Source: Shewanella sp. TC10
Lineage (GTDB): Bacteria; Pseudomonadota; Gammaproteobacteria; Enterobacterales; Shewanellaceae
Length of the DNA: 64,000 nucleotides
NCBI RefSeq assembly: GCF_009663145.1
Contig: NZ_VKHR01000004.1
Location: 62,166-126,165 of the forward strand
Direction: 5' to 3'
Position 1 is the stretch's first letter, and each line of letters starts with the position of its first letter. The translations under genes were made by a program, and so were the position numbers. Below, piece by piece: positions 29,382-40,150 of this stretch. The notes beneath the pieces are model-generated. The model searched no databases. It saw only the letters and a program-made list of their open reading frames with translations, and had not been told where the DNA came from.

Positions 29382-29415
29382 TAAGGTTGCTATTGATTAG
29401 CAACCTTACTTATTT
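29382..29415 (+). terminator. Probable terminator after leuS
   Basis: Perfect 10-bp arms (taaggttgct / agcaacctta) with a 7-base loop, followed by a T-rich stretch. A second weaker hairpin lies just after the leuS stop. Confidence 0.65.
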
Positions 29416-29471
29416 CCCTGTAATCTAGGGTTTATAAGCAGTTAATTTCAATTTAAAACTTAAGTAAAAGG

Positions 29472-29981
29472 ATGCCAATAACAGTGATGCTAATAAAACG
29501 CATTAGCTTGGCAATGATGGCAGTTGTTATTCTAACCACTGCAGGTTGCGGCTTTAAATTACAACGCAGTTATTCAATTCCAGCAGAGCTTGAAGAATTA
29601 CACTTAAGCACGAATGATCAATACAGTGAACTGTCACGTTTGGTTAACGATCGATTACGCATTCACGCCATCTCTACAGTCCCAGCATCTGATACCACAG
29701 CGACATTAAGACTGGTTAATGACTCTCTTGAGCGTGCTACTTTGTCTTTATATCCAACGGGTAACGTTGCAGAGTACGAGCTTATTTACTTGGTCAATTA
29801 TTCAGTGACACTACCTGAATCAGAGCCACAGTCATTCCAAACTGAAATTCGCCGTGATTACCAAGACGATCCTCGTACAGCACTCGCTAAAAGCCGTGAA
29901 ATGGATATGTTGGTAAAAGAAATGCGCATTCAAGCAGCTGACAATATTATTCAAACTCTGGCCTCAATCGAGGTGAATTGA
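29472..29981 (+). CDS. lptE: LPS-assembly lipoprotein LptE
   Basis: 169 aa. The lipoprotein signal ends TTAGCGF (Cys near residue 26). The mature start GFKLQRSYSIPAELEELHL is typical of LptE (RlpB), the plug of the LptD barrel that inserts LPS in the outer membrane. Its stop overlaps the holA start. It follows leuS, as in E. coli. Confidence 0.95.
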   Translation: MPITVMLIKRISLAMMAVVILTTAGCGFKLQRSYSIPAELEELHLSTNDQYSELSRLVNDRLRIHAISTVPASDTTATLRLVNDSLERATLSLYPTGNVAEYELIYLVNYSVTLPESEPQSFQTEIRRDYQDDPRTALAKSREMDMLVKEMRIQAADNIIQTLASIEVN

Positions 29982-31012
29982 TGCGGGTTTATCCTGATCA
30001 ACTAAGCCAACATCTTAAAAGCCCTCAAGGTTGTTACCTTTTATTCGGTGATGACCCCTGGCTTATTGAGAACTGTAAAAGCCAAATCTTAACAGCAGCA
30101 AAAAAACAGGGCTTTGATGAGCGAGTTCAATTAACTCAAGAAACTGGCTTTAGCTGGAATGATTTAATCCAAGAGTGGCAATCAATGAGTTTGTTTGCCA
30201 GTCGCCGCATTATCGAGCTGACCTTACCCCAAGCTAAACCGGGTACCGAAGGTTCTGCAGCATTTATTTCGATGATGCAAAACCCAAACCCTGACATGAT
30301 CTTATTAATTCATGGCCCTAAGCTTTCAGCAGAGACTAAAAGTAAGTGGTTTAAAACTCTTGATGCAGCAGGTATTTACTTACCTTGTACCACGCCAGAA
30401 GGTAAGCAGTTTCAGCGTTGGTTAGATAACCGTATTAGTCATTACAAGTTACACGTGCAGATGGACGCCAAAGCCATGCTGTTTAACTTGTTTGAAGGTA
30501 ATCTACTCGCAGCAGAGCAGGCATTACAATTACTGCAGTTACTTAGCCCTAATGAGCCGATTCATAGCGATCATTTAACCGATTATTTTGAAGACCAATC
30601 ACGCTTTACGGTATTCCAACTGACCGATGCATTACTGGGTAATCATCAAAAACATGCCCAGCATATGGTAGTGCAGCTCAATGGCGAAGGCACTGCTATG
30701 CCTATTTTGATGTGGGCGCTGTTTAAAGAGTTAAACGTACTATTAAGCCTTAAAACTGCCGTTGAGCAAGGTGCACAACTTAATAGCTTGTGGCAGCAAC
30801 ACCGTATTTGGGATAAACGTAAGCCTTTATATCAAGCGGCATTAACACGTTTAACCCTTAGCCAAATCGAACACATGCTTGCGTTCGCTTCAAAAATGGA
30901 AATGAACCTTAAGCAACATGGCATCGAAGATTGGACTGCAATGAGCCACTTATGTTTATTGTTTGATCCCAATGCGCACCGACGTCTAGCCCATATAGAA
31001 CTACAGACATGA
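29981..31012 (+). CDS. holA: DNA polymerase III delta subunit
   Basis: 343 aa. Its start overlaps the lptE stop (TGATG). It has a DNA-clamp-loader fold: [20 protein letters not shown] near residue 16 and the helical collar domain ([35 protein letters not shown]). HolA opens the beta clamp within the clamp loader. It has no Walker motif, as expected for delta. The next gene overlaps by four bases. Confidence 0.94.
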   Translation: MRVYPDQLSQHLKSPQGCYLLFGDDPWLIENCKSQILTAAKKQGFDERVQLTQETGFSWNDLIQEWQSMSLFASRRIIELTLPQAKPGTEGSAAFISMMQNPNPDMILLIHGPKLSAETKSKWFKTLDAAGIYLPCTTPEGKQFQRWLDNRISHYKLHVQMDAKAMLFNLFEGNLLAAEQALQLLQLLSPNEPIHSDHLTDYFEDQSRFTVFQLTDALLGNHQKHAQHMVVQLNGEGTAMPILMWALFKELNVLLSLKTAVEQGAQLNSLWQQHRIWDKRKPLYQAALTRLTLSQIEHMLAFASKMEMNLKQHGIEDWTAMSHLCLLFDPNAHRRLAHIELQT

Positions 31013-31680
31013 AAATAGGTCTACTCGGTGGCACCTTTGACCCAATTCACTATGGCCATATCAAACCCGCTTTAGAAGTTAAGCAACGCCTTGGACTCGA
31101 TAAAGTCTGGTTAATGCCAAACCATATTCCACCGCACAAACAAACCACCCAAGTGAGCAGCCAGCATCGACTCGCAATGACTCAACTGATTTGTCAGCAG
31201 TATGATGAATTTGAAGTGTGCGATATTGAAATTAATCGTGATACGCCCTCTTTCACTGCAACAACTTTGCAGCTGCTTACTGAGCAATATCCACAGCATC
31301 AGTTTTACTTCATCATGGGGACTGATTCCTTTATCCAATTTCAATCATGGTACCAATGGCAGTCAATATTGAAATTGTGCAACCTCGCTGTATGCCAGCG
31401 CCCTGGTTGGCAATTAGATAAAACCAGTCCGATGGCAAAAATACTCGAGCAAAACGGGGCGATTTCAGCGTTGGCAAGGACGGGCAAAATTCTTCCGCTC
31501 GACGTTAGTTTGCAAGACATTTCATCAACTGAAATTCGACAAATTCTCAATCAGAGTGGGCAAAATAGTTTTGGCTCTGCTCCCACAGTCGAAACGACTA
31601 ACGTTTCAGAAATCTCTCACATGCTGCCAAATGTGATCCAAGAGTACATTTTCGAACATCATCTGTACCAAAATAAGTAA
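31009..31680 (+). CDS. nadD: Nicotinate-mononucleotide adenylyltransferase
   Basis: 223 aa. The nucleotidyltransferase signature [18 protein letters not shown] is at residues 4-21 with the (H/T)xGH motif, and the second motif [10 protein letters not shown] is near residue 170. It makes deamido-NAD from NaMN and ATP. The start overlaps the holA stop (ATGA). Its C-terminal region is longer by a Ser/Thr-rich stretch ([12 protein letters not shown]) than some homologues. Confidence 0.96.
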   Translation: MKIGLLGGTFDPIHYGHIKPALEVKQRLGLDKVWLMPNHIPPHKQTTQVSSQHRLAMTQLICQQYDEFEVCDIEINRDTPSFTATTLQLLTEQYPQHQFYFIMGTDSFIQFQSWYQWQSILKLCNLAVCQRPGWQLDKTSPMAKILEQNGAISALARTGKILPLDVSLQDISSTEIRQILNQSGQNSFGSAPTVETTNVSEISHMLPNVIQEYIFEHHLYQNK

Positions 31681-31716
31681 AACCGATTTTAGATGCTTAA
31701 TTGAACACGGCTTCAA

Positions 31717-31746
31717 TTGCGCTAGCATGGGTATTTTGCGTATAAT
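31717..31746 (+). promoter_or_regulatory. Probable sigma-70 promoter of rsfS-rlmH
   Basis: TTGCGC, an 18-base spacer and a perfect TATAAT, 34 bases before the rsfS start. Confidence 0.6.
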
Positions 31747-31779
31747 GCTCCGTTATTTTTACATATTGAGGTAAGTGAC

Positions 31780-32109
31780 GTGCAGAGCACGGAATTAAAA
31801 GATTTTGTTGTCGATAAAATTGACGACCTAAAAGCCAAAGACGTTGTGGTATTAGACGTGGCAAACCAATCACACATTACTGATTACATGGTAATTTGTT
31901 CAGGTACATCTAAAACTCATGTTCGTGCAATCGCCGAAAACATGATTGTTGAAGCTAAAACTGCTGGCAACCAACCGTTAGGTGTTGAAGGCCGTGATAG
32001 CAGCGAATGGGTACTCGTTGATTTAGGTGGCGTAATCTTACACGTAATGCAGCAGCAAACACGTGAGTTTTATGACCTAGAAAAGCTATGGACTGAAAAC
32101 GACGCCTAA
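31780..32109 (+). CDS. rsfS: Ribosomal silencing factor RsfS
   Basis: 109 aa with a GTG start, supported by GAGG eight bases upstream. The DUF143/RsfS core is present: [32 protein letters not shown] and the C-terminal [22 protein letters not shown] end. RsfS binds uL14 on the large subunit and blocks subunit joining in starvation. It ends in TAATG, overlapping rlmH. Confidence 0.96.
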   Translation: MQSTELKDFVVDKIDDLKAKDVVVLDVANQSHITDYMVICSGTSKTHVRAIAENMIVEAKTAGNQPLGVEGRDSSEWVLVDLGGVILHVMQQQTREFYDLEKLWTENDA

Positions 32110-32579
32110 TGAAGTTACAACTGATTGCTGTTGGCACTAAGATGCCAGATTGGGTCACCCGCGGGTTTGAAGAGTACCAACGCCGATTTCCTCGTGATAT
32201 GGCGCTAGAACTCATCGAGATCCCAGCAGGAAAGCGCGGTAAAAATGCTGATATAGCACGCATTCTTCAAAAAGAAGGCGAACTTATGCTAGCAGCAGTG
32301 CCCAAAGGCAATCACATTGTAAGCCTAGATTTGCCAGGCAAGAATTGGGAAACGCCCCAACTTGCTCAGCAACTCAGTAAATGGCAACTTGATGGCCGCG
32401 ATGTCAGTTTATTGATTGGCGGTCCTGAAGGTCTTGCTCCAGATTGCAAAGCTGCCGCTAGTCAAAGTTGGTGTTTATCAGCGCTCACGCTACCCCATCC
32501 ATTAGTTCGAGTTTTGGTTGCAGAAAGCCTTTATCGAGCATGGAGCATAAATAACAACCACCCCTACCACAGAGAATAA
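32109..32579 (+). CDS. rlmH: 23S rRNA pseudouridine(1915) N3-methyltransferase
   Basis: 156 aa SPOUT methyltransferase. The N terminus [15 protein letters not shown] and the knot region [15 protein letters not shown] plus [19 protein letters not shown] are classic RlmH. It overlaps the rsfS stop by one base. No domain missing. Confidence 0.97.
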   Translation: MKLQLIAVGTKMPDWVTRGFEEYQRRFPRDMALELIEIPAGKRGKNADIARILQKEGELMLAAVPKGNHIVSLDLPGKNWETPQLAQQLSKWQLDGRDVSLLIGGPEGLAPDCKAAASQSWCLSALTLPHPLVRVLVAESLYRAWSINNNHPYHRE

Positions 32580-32673
32580 TCCTTATTGGTAAACCTCTGG
32601 TAAAAGTGAAGTTAATTCAGCTAATATAGCTATTCTGAATTTTTCAGCCTGAACCCTATCGGAGATAGCTTAA

Positions 32674-34530
32674 GTGTCGCCAAAAAAGCGCATTGCCATG
32701 CACGACCACGCTGCCGAGGCGTCGCTATTCAAACGTCGTGCTTTGTTCACTTTCCTGTGCGTGTTTATCCTAATCAGTTTAATACTTTCCAACTTGTATC
32801 AGTTGCAAGTCGTCTCATATCAAGATTATGAAACTCGCTCTAATGATAACCGAATCCGTGTTGTTCCAGTCGCGCCAAGTCGTGGACTCATTTACGACCG
32901 ACATGGTCAGCTTTTAGCTGAAAACCAACCTTTTTATACCCTTGAACTTATCCCTGAAAAAGCGCAAGACATTACCGCTTCACTCGATAAGCTCAACGAA
33001 TATATAGAATTGAGCGCAGATGAACGTGAGACCATCACCGAAAGACTTCGCTACCATCGCCGCTTTAAACCGTTAACAATCAAATCGCGTTTAACCGAAG
33101 AACAAGTCGCGACCTTTAGTGTCAATCAACACCAATTCCCAGGTTTTAGAGTCGAGGCAGGCCTTAAGCGTCATTACCCTTATGAAGGTTTGATGACCCA
33201 TGTATTGGGTTATGTGGGTAAAATTAATGCACGTGACAGAACTTCGCTTGAAAAGTCTGGAGAATGGAAAAATTATGCTGCAACCAATGACATTGGTAAG
33301 CAAGGCGTTGAAAAATTTTATGAAAGCCTATTACTCGGTAAACCTGGGCATTTAGAAGAAGAAGTCAATAACCGCGGCCGTGTCATTCGAACGCTTAAAG
33401 CTACCCCGCCGACACCAGGACAAGACATTTACCTAACGCTAGATTTGAAGCTTCAGCAAAAAGCCATGGAATTACTTGATGGGCGCCGAGGCTCTGTGGT
33501 GGCAATCGATCCACAAGATGGCGGCGTACTAGCTATGGTTTCAAGCCCAACTTACGACCCTAACCTGTTCGTACATGGAATAAGCTCCAAAGCATACAGC
33601 GCGCTGTTAAATGATAAATCACGACCACTGATTAACCGTGCGACCCAAGGCCAATACTCTCCTGCTTCAACTATTAAACCACACGTTGCCTTGTTAGGAC
33701 TTGAAGAAAAAACCATTACTGAGAAAACTCGCATTTGGGATCCAGGCTTCTGGCAGATTCCTAATGTTGAACGTAAGTATCGTGACTGGAAACGCTGGGG
33801 TCATGGCTGGGTTGATGTTTATAGCTCAATAATAGACTCTTGTGACACCTTTTTTTATGACCTTGCTTACAAAGTCGGCGTCGATAAAATGGCTGAATTC
33901 ATGTCTAAATTTGGCTTTGGTGAACCAACGGGCATCGACATATACGAAGAAGCCAACGGCATCATGCCTTCTAAAGATTGGAAACGTATGCGCTATAACC
34001 AACCTTGGTATATAGGCGATACTATTTCAGTGGGTATTGGGCAAGGCTATTGGACTACTACCCCTTTGCAGCTGACTAATGCGGCTACCATTTTAGCTAA
34101 TCGTGGCCAGCGCTTTACACCACACTTGTTGAAATCATTTAAAGATGAAACATCTAAGATTGATACTCCAATTGATGAGCAAGCTCCAATCCTGCTTAAT
34201 GATGACAATAACTGGGAAATCATTAACGAAGCCATGCGCCGCACCGCCGATAAATCTCGCTTTACCGATGCCACTTATACAGCAGCAATGAAAACCGGTA
34301 CAGCGCAGGTATTCAGTGTGGCACAAGATGCCAAATATGATTCTGAAACCGTTGCTGAACATTTAAGAGACAACGCATTAATCATTGCTTATGCCCCATA
34401 TGAAAACCCTAAAATTGTGCTAGCAGTTGTGCTAGAAAATGCTGGTTGGGGTGGCGTTAATGCAGGCCCTGTTGCCCGCGCCTTATTGGACGAATATATG
34501 TTACGTGATGAATGGTTGGTGGCAGAATGA
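32674..34530 (+). CDS. mrdA: Penicillin-binding protein 2 (elongasome transpeptidase)
   Basis: 618 aa with a GTG start at 32674; GGAG lies about nine bases upstream. One membrane anchor (about residues 22-44, [17 protein letters not shown]) precedes the pedestal domain ([20 protein letters not shown]) and the transpeptidase domain with SxxK (SPASTIKP, near 330), SxN-type SCD ([10 protein letters not shown]) and KTG (MKTGTAQVF). It works with RodA in sidewall peptidoglycan synthesis. It overlaps rodA. Confidence 0.97.
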   Translation: MSPKKRIAMHDHAAEASLFKRRALFTFLCVFILISLILSNLYQLQVVSYQDYETRSNDNRIRVVPVAPSRGLIYDRHGQLLAENQPFYTLELIPEKAQDITASLDKLNEYIELSADERETITERLRYHRRFKPLTIKSRLTEEQVATFSVNQHQFPGFRVEAGLKRHYPYEGLMTHVLGYVGKINARDRTSLEKSGEWKNYAATNDIGKQGVEKFYESLLLGKPGHLEEEVNNRGRVIRTLKATPPTPGQDIYLTLDLKLQQKAMELLDGRRGSVVAIDPQDGGVLAMVSSPTYDPNLFVHGISSKAYSALLNDKSRPLINRATQGQYSPASTIKPHVALLGLEEKTITEKTRIWDPGFWQIPNVERKYRDWKRWGHGWVDVYSSIIDSCDTFFYDLAYKVGVDKMAEFMSKFGFGEPTGIDIYEEANGIMPSKDWKRMRYNQPWYIGDTISVGIGQGYWTTTPLQLTNAATILANRGQRFTPHLLKSFKDETSKIDTPIDEQAPILLNDDNNWEIINEAMRRTADKSRFTDATYTAAMKTGTAQVFSVAQDAKYDSETVAEHLRDNALIIAYAPYENPKIVLAVVLENAGWGGVNAGPVARALLDEYMLRDEWLVAE

Positions 34531-35639
34531 ATACATCTCACCACCCCCATAAAAAGAACATCTGGCAAAAACTACACATAGACTTGCCTTTATTATTAGG
34601 CTTATTGGCGCTAATGGTATTTGGTCTATTCGTTATTTACTCTGCCAGCGGCGAAGACGCCGCAATGATGGAAAGACAACTGGTTCGTTTAAGCTTGTCA
34701 CTGTTTGTGATGTTTGTTTTTGCACAGATTAACCCAGAAATACTGCGGCGATGGGCACTGCCCATTTATATTGCAGGCATTATCTTGTTACTTGGGGTGC
34801 ACTTTTTTGGCACCATCAACAAAGGGGCGCAGCGCTGGTTAAACCTTGGATTTATGGAGTTTCAGCCGTCTGAGCTAATCAAACTCGCCTTTCCTATTAC
34901 CATGGCTTGGTACATTAGTAAGTTTCCATTGCCGCCTAAAAAGCGCCACCTTGCCGGTGGTTTAGTGATTCTATTAATTCCAACACTGTTAATTGCGAAA
35001 CAACCTGATTTAGGAACCTCTATTTTAGTCGCCGCATCAGGTGTATTCGTGTTGTTTTTATCAGGGATGAGTTGGGTAATTGTTGGCAGTTGTGTGGCTG
35101 CAATTCTCGCGTTATTGCCAATATTATGGTTCTTCTTGATGCATGATTATCAGCGAACTCGGGTCATGACCTTGTTCGACCCAGAGCGTGATCCATTGGG
35201 CGCTGGTTACCATATTATCCAATCAAAAATTGCCATCGGCTCAGGTGGTTTATGGGGTAAAGGTTGGCTGCAAGGCTCACAATCTCAGTTAGAGTTTTTA
35301 CCTGAAAGACACACCGACTTTATTTTTGCGGTGATCGGCGAAGAGTTTGGCTTAATTGGTAGCTTAGTACTACTGGCTTTATACATGTATATTATTGGCC
35401 GTGGGTTAGTCATTGCATCGAGGGCACAAACCAGTTTTGCTCGTCTACTTGCAGGCAGTATTACACTGACTTTCTTCGTTTATATCTTCGTAAATATTGG
35501 TATGGTTTCCGGTCTATTACCTGTTGTAGGTGTACCGCTGCCATTAGTCAGCTATGGTGGTACCTCCATGATGACCTTGATGATAGGTTTTGGGATATTA
35601 ATGAGTATTCATACCCATAGACGTTTCATAGACCGTTAA
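34527..35639 (+). CDS. rodA: Peptidoglycan glycosyltransferase RodA
   Basis: 370 aa from ATG 34527, overlapping the mrdA stop (ATGA). About ten membrane segments. SEDS-family signatures are [50 protein letters not shown] and [18 protein letters not shown]. It polymerises lipid II as the partner of PBP2. Confidence 0.97.
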   Translation: MNTSHHPHKKNIWQKLHIDLPLLLGLLALMVFGLFVIYSASGEDAAMMERQLVRLSLSLFVMFVFAQINPEILRRWALPIYIAGIILLLGVHFFGTINKGAQRWLNLGFMEFQPSELIKLAFPITMAWYISKFPLPPKKRHLAGGLVILLIPTLLIAKQPDLGTSILVAASGVFVLFLSGMSWVIVGSCVAAILALLPILWFFLMHDYQRTRVMTLFDPERDPLGAGYHIIQSKIAIGSGGLWGKGWLQGSQSQLEFLPERHTDFIFAVIGEEFGLIGSLVLLALYMYIIGRGLVIASRAQTSFARLLAGSITLTFFVYIFVNIGMVSGLLPVVGVPLPLVSYGGTSMMTLMIGFGILMSIHTHRRFIDR

Positions 35640-35717
35640 GATTTGCCCTGTATATTCAATGGTTGGCAGTTCAAATTAAGCCGAAATGAAGATACCAAGA
35701 TAACAAAAGGATTGTTA

Positions 35718-36728
35718 ATGCATTTAAAAACAACATTTGCTGCGGGTTTAGCCTTATTACTTAGTTGCTCAAGTATTCAAGCAACCGAGATAGACTCAGC
35801 AGACACTCCAGAAGTCACGGCACTTAAACAAGCATTTATTACTGAGCAAGTGAGTAAGGGCTTTTCAGAACAGGAAGTCACAGAGTTTCTCACCACAGCT
35901 AATCATAACCAAGCGGTATTAGATGCGATATCTAAACCTTGGGAAGCCAAGCCTTGGCATCAGTACTATCCTATTTTTCTGACTGACAAACGCTTAGAAA
36001 AAGGCTTAGCCTTTTGGCATGACAATGCTGACACCATCAAAAAAGCGGCAGATAAATTTCAAGTCGACCCGCAAATCATAGTAGCTATAATTGGTATCGA
36101 AACCTTTTATGGCGGTTATATGGGTAATTATAAAGTCCAAGATGCGCTATACACTCTTGGGTTTTATTACCCGCCAAGAGCGACCTTTTTCCGTAGTGAA
36201 TTTGGTAACTTAATGTCATTAGTTAAAGAAGAACAATTAGATAATGACAACCTAAAAGGCTCTTATGCCGGTGCAATGGGATTTGGCCAATTTATCCCGT
36301 CAAGCTACCGCCATTACGCTGTTGATTTCAGTGGCGATGGTCGTCGTGACTTACTCAATAATAAACAAGATGCGATTGGCAGTGTGGCGAACTACTTCCA
36401 TCAACATGGTTGGCAACGAGGCGCCCCCGTTACATTAGAATTAAACCATACCGTTGACACAGCCCCTAAAGCTAAAGTCTGGGTAAAAGGTAAGCCAACT
36501 CAGACTGTTGCCGACATTTTATCGCCAACTTTAAGCCTAGCGAAAGCAAAAGACATTGATGCTTCTCAACGTGCTTTATTGGTTAAATTAGAACAACCAG
36601 AAGCGACTGAGTACTGGTTAGGTTTAAACAACTTTTACGTGATTACTCGTTATAACCGCAGTCCGTTATACGCCATGGCCGTTTATCAATTCAGCCAACA
36701 GTTAGAAGCGGCTTACAATGCAAAATAG
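35718..36728 (+). CDS. mltB: Membrane-associated lytic murein transglycosylase B
   Basis: 336 aa from ATG 35718 (AAAGG upstream). The signal peptide ends near SIQA; it has LLLSCSS, which is a weak lipobox. The catalytic Glu lies in IIGIETFYGGYMGNYKV and the motif GAMGFGQFIPSSYRHYAVDF follows, with DFSGDGRRDL like the Ca-binding loop of Slt35. It cleaves glycan strands to 1,6-anhydro ends. Its last bases overlap rlpA. Confidence 0.94.
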   Translation: MHLKTTFAAGLALLLSCSSIQATEIDSADTPEVTALKQAFITEQVSKGFSEQEVTEFLTTANHNQAVLDAISKPWEAKPWHQYYPIFLTDKRLEKGLAFWHDNADTIKKAADKFQVDPQIIVAIIGIETFYGGYMGNYKVQDALYTLGFYYPPRATFFRSEFGNLMSLVKEEQLDNDNLKGSYAGAMGFGQFIPSSYRHYAVDFSGDGRRDLLNNKQDAIGSVANYFHQHGWQRGAPVTLELNHTVDTAPKAKVWVKGKPTQTVADILSPTLSLAKAKDIDASQRALLVKLEQPEATEYWLGLNNFYVITRYNRSPLYAMAVYQFSQQLEAAYNAK

Positions 36729-37563
36729 ACTGAGTATTTCGTCAATGACACTGAAAAATAGCCTTGTCGCAATCGGTACGGTGAGCTTAATGACACTGCT
36801 TAGTGCTTGTTCAAGCTCCTCATCGACTAGCCAAGATGATCGTTATCAGATGAAAAACGACCGTGCACCTAAAAGCGCACCAGATGTCAGTAAAGTTGAA
36901 GACGCTCACCCTAAATACGAGCCATATAGCCGCCAAGGCAATAAACGTACTTATACCGTTCGTGGTAAATCTTATACTGTTATGCCAAGCGCAAAAGATT
37001 TTAGCCAAAGTGGTTATGCGTCTTGGTACGGATCAAAATTCCATGGCCATTTAACCTCAAATGGTGAAACCTACGACATGTATTCTATGTCTGCGGCGCA
37101 CAAAACGTTACCCTTGCCTAGCTACGTTAAAGTCACTAACGAAGCCAATAATAAGCAAGTGATAGTACGTGTGAATGACCGCGGCCCTTTCCATGAAGGT
37201 CGCATCATAGATTTATCTTACGCCGCCGCTTACAAGCTCGACATGCTCGGAAGTGGTACCGCGAAAGTTAATATTGAAACGATTCACATCGAATCACCAG
37301 AGTCGATGGCACTGGATGAGCTCAAAGACGATAGCATTCACATCATTCAAGTGGTCGCTTCTAAAGATCAGGTTCGAATTAATGTGCTCGCAAAAGAGCT
37401 TGAAGCTAAGTATCAAGTGCCTGCTACTGTTGAATCGGCTAATGGGTTTTATCGCTTATTACTAGGTCCAATAGGACAAAGTTATTTAGCCAATAAATTG
37501 CTGCTGCAAATTAAGCAAGACGGCTATCCACAAAGCTATTTAAGAAAACCTAAAGCGAAATAA
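36718..37563 (+). CDS. rlpA: RlpA-like septal lytic transglycosylase lipoprotein
   Basis: 281 aa, overlapping mltB by 11 bases. The lipobox LLSACSS puts the Cys near residue 27. A double-psi beta-barrel covers about 98-190 (SGYASWYGSKFHGHLTSNGE, VRVNDRGPFHEGRIIDLS), with the catalytic Asp of VNDRGPF. A C-terminal SPOR domain (about 205-278) binds denuded glycan at the septum. It follows mltB and precedes dacA, as in the usual elongation cluster. Confidence 0.95.
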   Translation: MQNRLSISSMTLKNSLVAIGTVSLMTLLSACSSSSSTSQDDRYQMKNDRAPKSAPDVSKVEDAHPKYEPYSRQGNKRTYTVRGKSYTVMPSAKDFSQSGYASWYGSKFHGHLTSNGETYDMYSMSAAHKTLPLPSYVKVTNEANNKQVIVRVNDRGPFHEGRIIDLSYAAAYKLDMLGSGTAKVNIETIHIESPESMALDELKDDSIHIIQVVASKDQVRINVLAKELEAKYQVPATVESANGFYRLLLGPIGQSYLANKLLLQIKQDGYPQSYLRKPKAK

Positions 37564-37794
37564 ACTAAACTATCGTTACTCAGTGCAATATGTCGGCTTC
37601 AGTAAATAGTGAGTGTTAAGGAACCTTAATGCCTATTTGTGGTCGACTAATGATATAATTCTATTAATTGTGTCGTTTTACTTTGTAAATCAGCTTAACT
37701 AATTATCCACTTTAGTTTTAACACGCTGTAATATAATTAAATATTAATAAACGACACTACTTCTTTCACGACTGACCAGAGATGTGCAAACTCA

Positions 37795-38979
37795 ATGATG
37801 AAAATTGTTAACACTCCGCTTAAATCTTTGCTGCTGCTTTCCGCTGTATCTGTATCTTTTTCTTCTCTAGCAGCCAACGCACCCATGGTTATGCCTAATG
37901 CGCCAACAGTAGCCGCTAAAGCTTACGTTTTAATGGATTACAACTCAGGCCGTGTTATCGCTGAAAGTAATGCCTATGAATCCCTAAACCCTGCTAGCTT
38001 AACTAAAATGATGACCAGTTACGTGATTGGTCATGAAGTTAAAGTGGGCAATATTTCTCTTGAAGATGAAGTGACCATCAGTAAAAAAGCTTGGTCGAAA
38101 AACTTCCCAGACTCTTCAAAAATGTTTATCGAAGTTGGCAAAAAAGTTACCGTAGAAGATCTTAACCGCGGCATCATTATCCAATCAGGTAACGACGCTT
38201 GTGTTGCAATGGCAGAGCACATTGCAGGCACTGAAGACGGCTTTGTTGATTTAATGAATTCATGGTCAAAGCAACTGGGCATGACCCAAAGTTACTTTGA
38301 AAACTCACATGGCTTAGATTCTGACAATCATAAAACCACCGCTTACGACATGGCACTATTAGGCGCTGCCTTAATCCGTGACGTACCTGATGAGTACCGT
38401 GTTTACGCGGAAAAATCATTCACCTTTAACGGCATCAAACAATATAACCGTAATGGCTTATTGTGGGATAACAGCCTAAACGTTGACGGTATTAAAACCG
38501 GCCATACATCTGGCGCAGGTTATAACCTAGTATCATCAGCCACTAATGATGGCATGCGTTTAATCACAGTTGTAATGGGCACCAACAGCGAATCGGCACG
38601 TAAAGCTGAAAGTAAAAAGTTACTGAACTATGGCTTCCGATTCTTTGAAACGATTACCCCATACAAAGCTGGCGATACTTTCGTCACTCAAAAAATCTGG
38701 TACGGCGATCGTGAAACTGTTGATTTAGGTGTTGTCACTGACACGCCTATCACCATCAACCGTGGTCAGGCTAAAAACTTAGAAGCCAACTTCGAGTTAA
38801 CTAAACCGCTAACAGCACCATTAGCAAAAGGTGAAACTGTCGGCCGTATCTTCTTCCAGCTAAACGGAAAAGACATTGCTGAATTCCCACTTGTTACACT
38901 TAATGAAGTTAACGAAGGTAGCTGGTTCAGCAAGTTAATGGATTACTTTAAGCAAATGTTTGAAGGTTGGTTCGGTTAA
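37795..38979 (+). CDS. dacA: D-alanyl-D-alanine carboxypeptidase (PBP5)
   Basis: 394 aa. The signal peptide is about residues 1-27. Active-site motifs are SLTKM (SxxK, near residue 67), SGNDA (SxN) and KTGHTSGAG (KTG). The C-terminal domain ends with an amphipathic helix (WFSKLMDYFKQMFEGWFG) that anchors it to the inner membrane. It trims pentapeptides. It is preceded by 231 AT-rich non-coding bases carrying a spaced inverted repeat and followed by a terminator. Confidence 0.97.
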   Translation: MMKIVNTPLKSLLLLSAVSVSFSSLAANAPMVMPNAPTVAAKAYVLMDYNSGRVIAESNAYESLNPASLTKMMTSYVIGHEVKVGNISLEDEVTISKKAWSKNFPDSSKMFIEVGKKVTVEDLNRGIIIQSGNDACVAMAEHIAGTEDGFVDLMNSWSKQLGMTQSYFENSHGLDSDNHKTTAYDMALLGAALIRDVPDEYRVYAEKSFTFNGIKQYNRNGLLWDNSLNVDGIKTGHTSGAGYNLVSSATNDGMRLITVVMGTNSESARKAESKKLLNYGFRFFETITPYKAGDTFVTQKIWYGDRETVDLGVVTDTPITINRGQAKNLEANFELTKPLTAPLAKGETVGRIFFQLNGKDIAEFPLVTLNEVNEGSWFSKLMDYFKQMFEGWFG

Positions 38980-39015
38980 TAATTTCAGCAAACTGAAGTA
39001 TTAAGCGATTTATTT

Positions 39016-39046
39016 AAAGCCACCTCAGGGTGGCTTTATTGTTTTT
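39016..39046 (+). terminator. Terminator after dacA
   Basis: 9-bp arms (aaagccacc / ggtggcttt), 4-base loop, then a T-rich stretch. Confidence 0.8.
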
Positions 39047-39138
39047 AGCGCTTTATTTAGCGGCATTAGCCTTGTATTACAGTATAATTACCCCATATAG
39101 AACTGATAGCACATATTACAACTGCAGAGAGCAAACAC

Positions 39139-39405
39139 ATGTTAGAAACAAACTTTGGCGAACTAATGGAATTTCCGAATTCTTGCCCATTCAAAGTGAT
39201 TGGCACAGCCGATGATACCCTAGCGGATCGCATTGTCGCAGTAGCGCAAAAGCTTGCTCCAGGTGACTATGCACCAACTGTAAAAGCCTCAAGCAAAGGG
39301 ACTTACTACGCGATTTCAATTCGCATTACCGTCACCAGCAAAGAGCATATCGAACAAGTTTATACCGACCTTGCGGCAATTGAAGGCGTAAACCGCGTAC
39401 TTTAA
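39139..39405 (+). CDS. ybeD: YbeD/DUF493 family protein
   Basis: 88 aa. It matches the small DUF493 fold ([18 protein letters not shown] and [20 protein letters not shown]) found before lipB in gammaproteobacteria. A TATAAT-like sequence is seen in the region before it, but I find no good -35. Its exact biochemical role is unknown. Confidence 0.93.
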   Translation: MLETNFGELMEFPNSCPFKVIGTADDTLADRIVAVAQKLAPGDYAPTVKASSKGTYYAISIRITVTSKEHIEQVYTDLAAIEGVNRVL

Positions 39406-39498
39406 TCATGAGCAAAACGTGATCAAGCTAACACTTTGATGTCATTTTGGTGTTAGGTGCGTATAATAAGCCATCTTTTTTGAGGGGAGAGGTTGCCC

Positions 39499-40149
39499 TT
39501 GCAAACTCAAGCGTTACATATCAGACATCTTGGCCGTCAAGATTACGAATCCGTGTGGCATGCTATGCAGGCTTATACCGATAATCGTGATAGCGACAGC
39601 AACGACGAATTGTGGATTGTTGAACACTCGCCCGTATTCACCCAAGGCCAAGCAGGCAAAAGCGAGCATATTCTCAATCCTGGCGATATCCCAGTTATCC
39701 AAGTCGACCGTGGCGGGCAAGTGACCTACCACGGACCTGGCCAACTAGTTGTCTATCCACTTATCGACATAAAACGCGGTAAACTCGGCGTCAGACAATT
39801 AGTGAACAATATTGAACAAAGTATTGTTGATATGTTGGCAATGTACGATGTGAACGCCTACGCCAAAGCAGATGCCCCTGGGGTATATGTTGATGAGCGT
39901 AAAGTTGCCTCGCTAGGGCTTCGTATTCGTAAAGGTTGTTCATTCCACGGCCTAGCACTCAATGTCGATATGGATTTAGCTCCGTTTCAGCGTATTAACC
40001 CATGTGGTTATGCGGGAATGGAAATGGTGCAATGCAAAGCGTTAGGCGGCCCACAAACCGTTGAAGATGCTGGCGACAAACTGATTCAAACATTAAGCAA
40101 AGTATTGGGCTACCAAGAACTTGTACATCATCAAGGATTAGCAGAATAA
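39499..40149 (+). CDS. lipB: Octanoyltransferase LipB
   Basis: 216 aa from TTG 39499, with GAGAGG six bases upstream; the TTG at 39493 is too close to that site. The family motif [20 protein letters not shown] is near residue 75 and the acyl-enzyme Cys lies in [13 protein letters not shown], with Lys in [15 protein letters not shown]. It transfers octanoate from acyl carrier protein to apo-lipoyl domains, feeding LipA directly downstream. Confidence 0.96.
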   Translation: MQTQALHIRHLGRQDYESVWHAMQAYTDNRDSDSNDELWIVEHSPVFTQGQAGKSEHILNPGDIPVIQVDRGGQVTYHGPGQLVVYPLIDIKRGKLGVRQLVNNIEQSIVDMLAMYDVNAYAKADAPGVYVDERKVASLGLRIRKGCSFHGLALNVDMDLAPFQRINPCGYAGMEMVQCKALGGPQTVEDAGDKLIQTLSKVLGYQELVHHQGLAE

Positions 40150-40150
40150 T

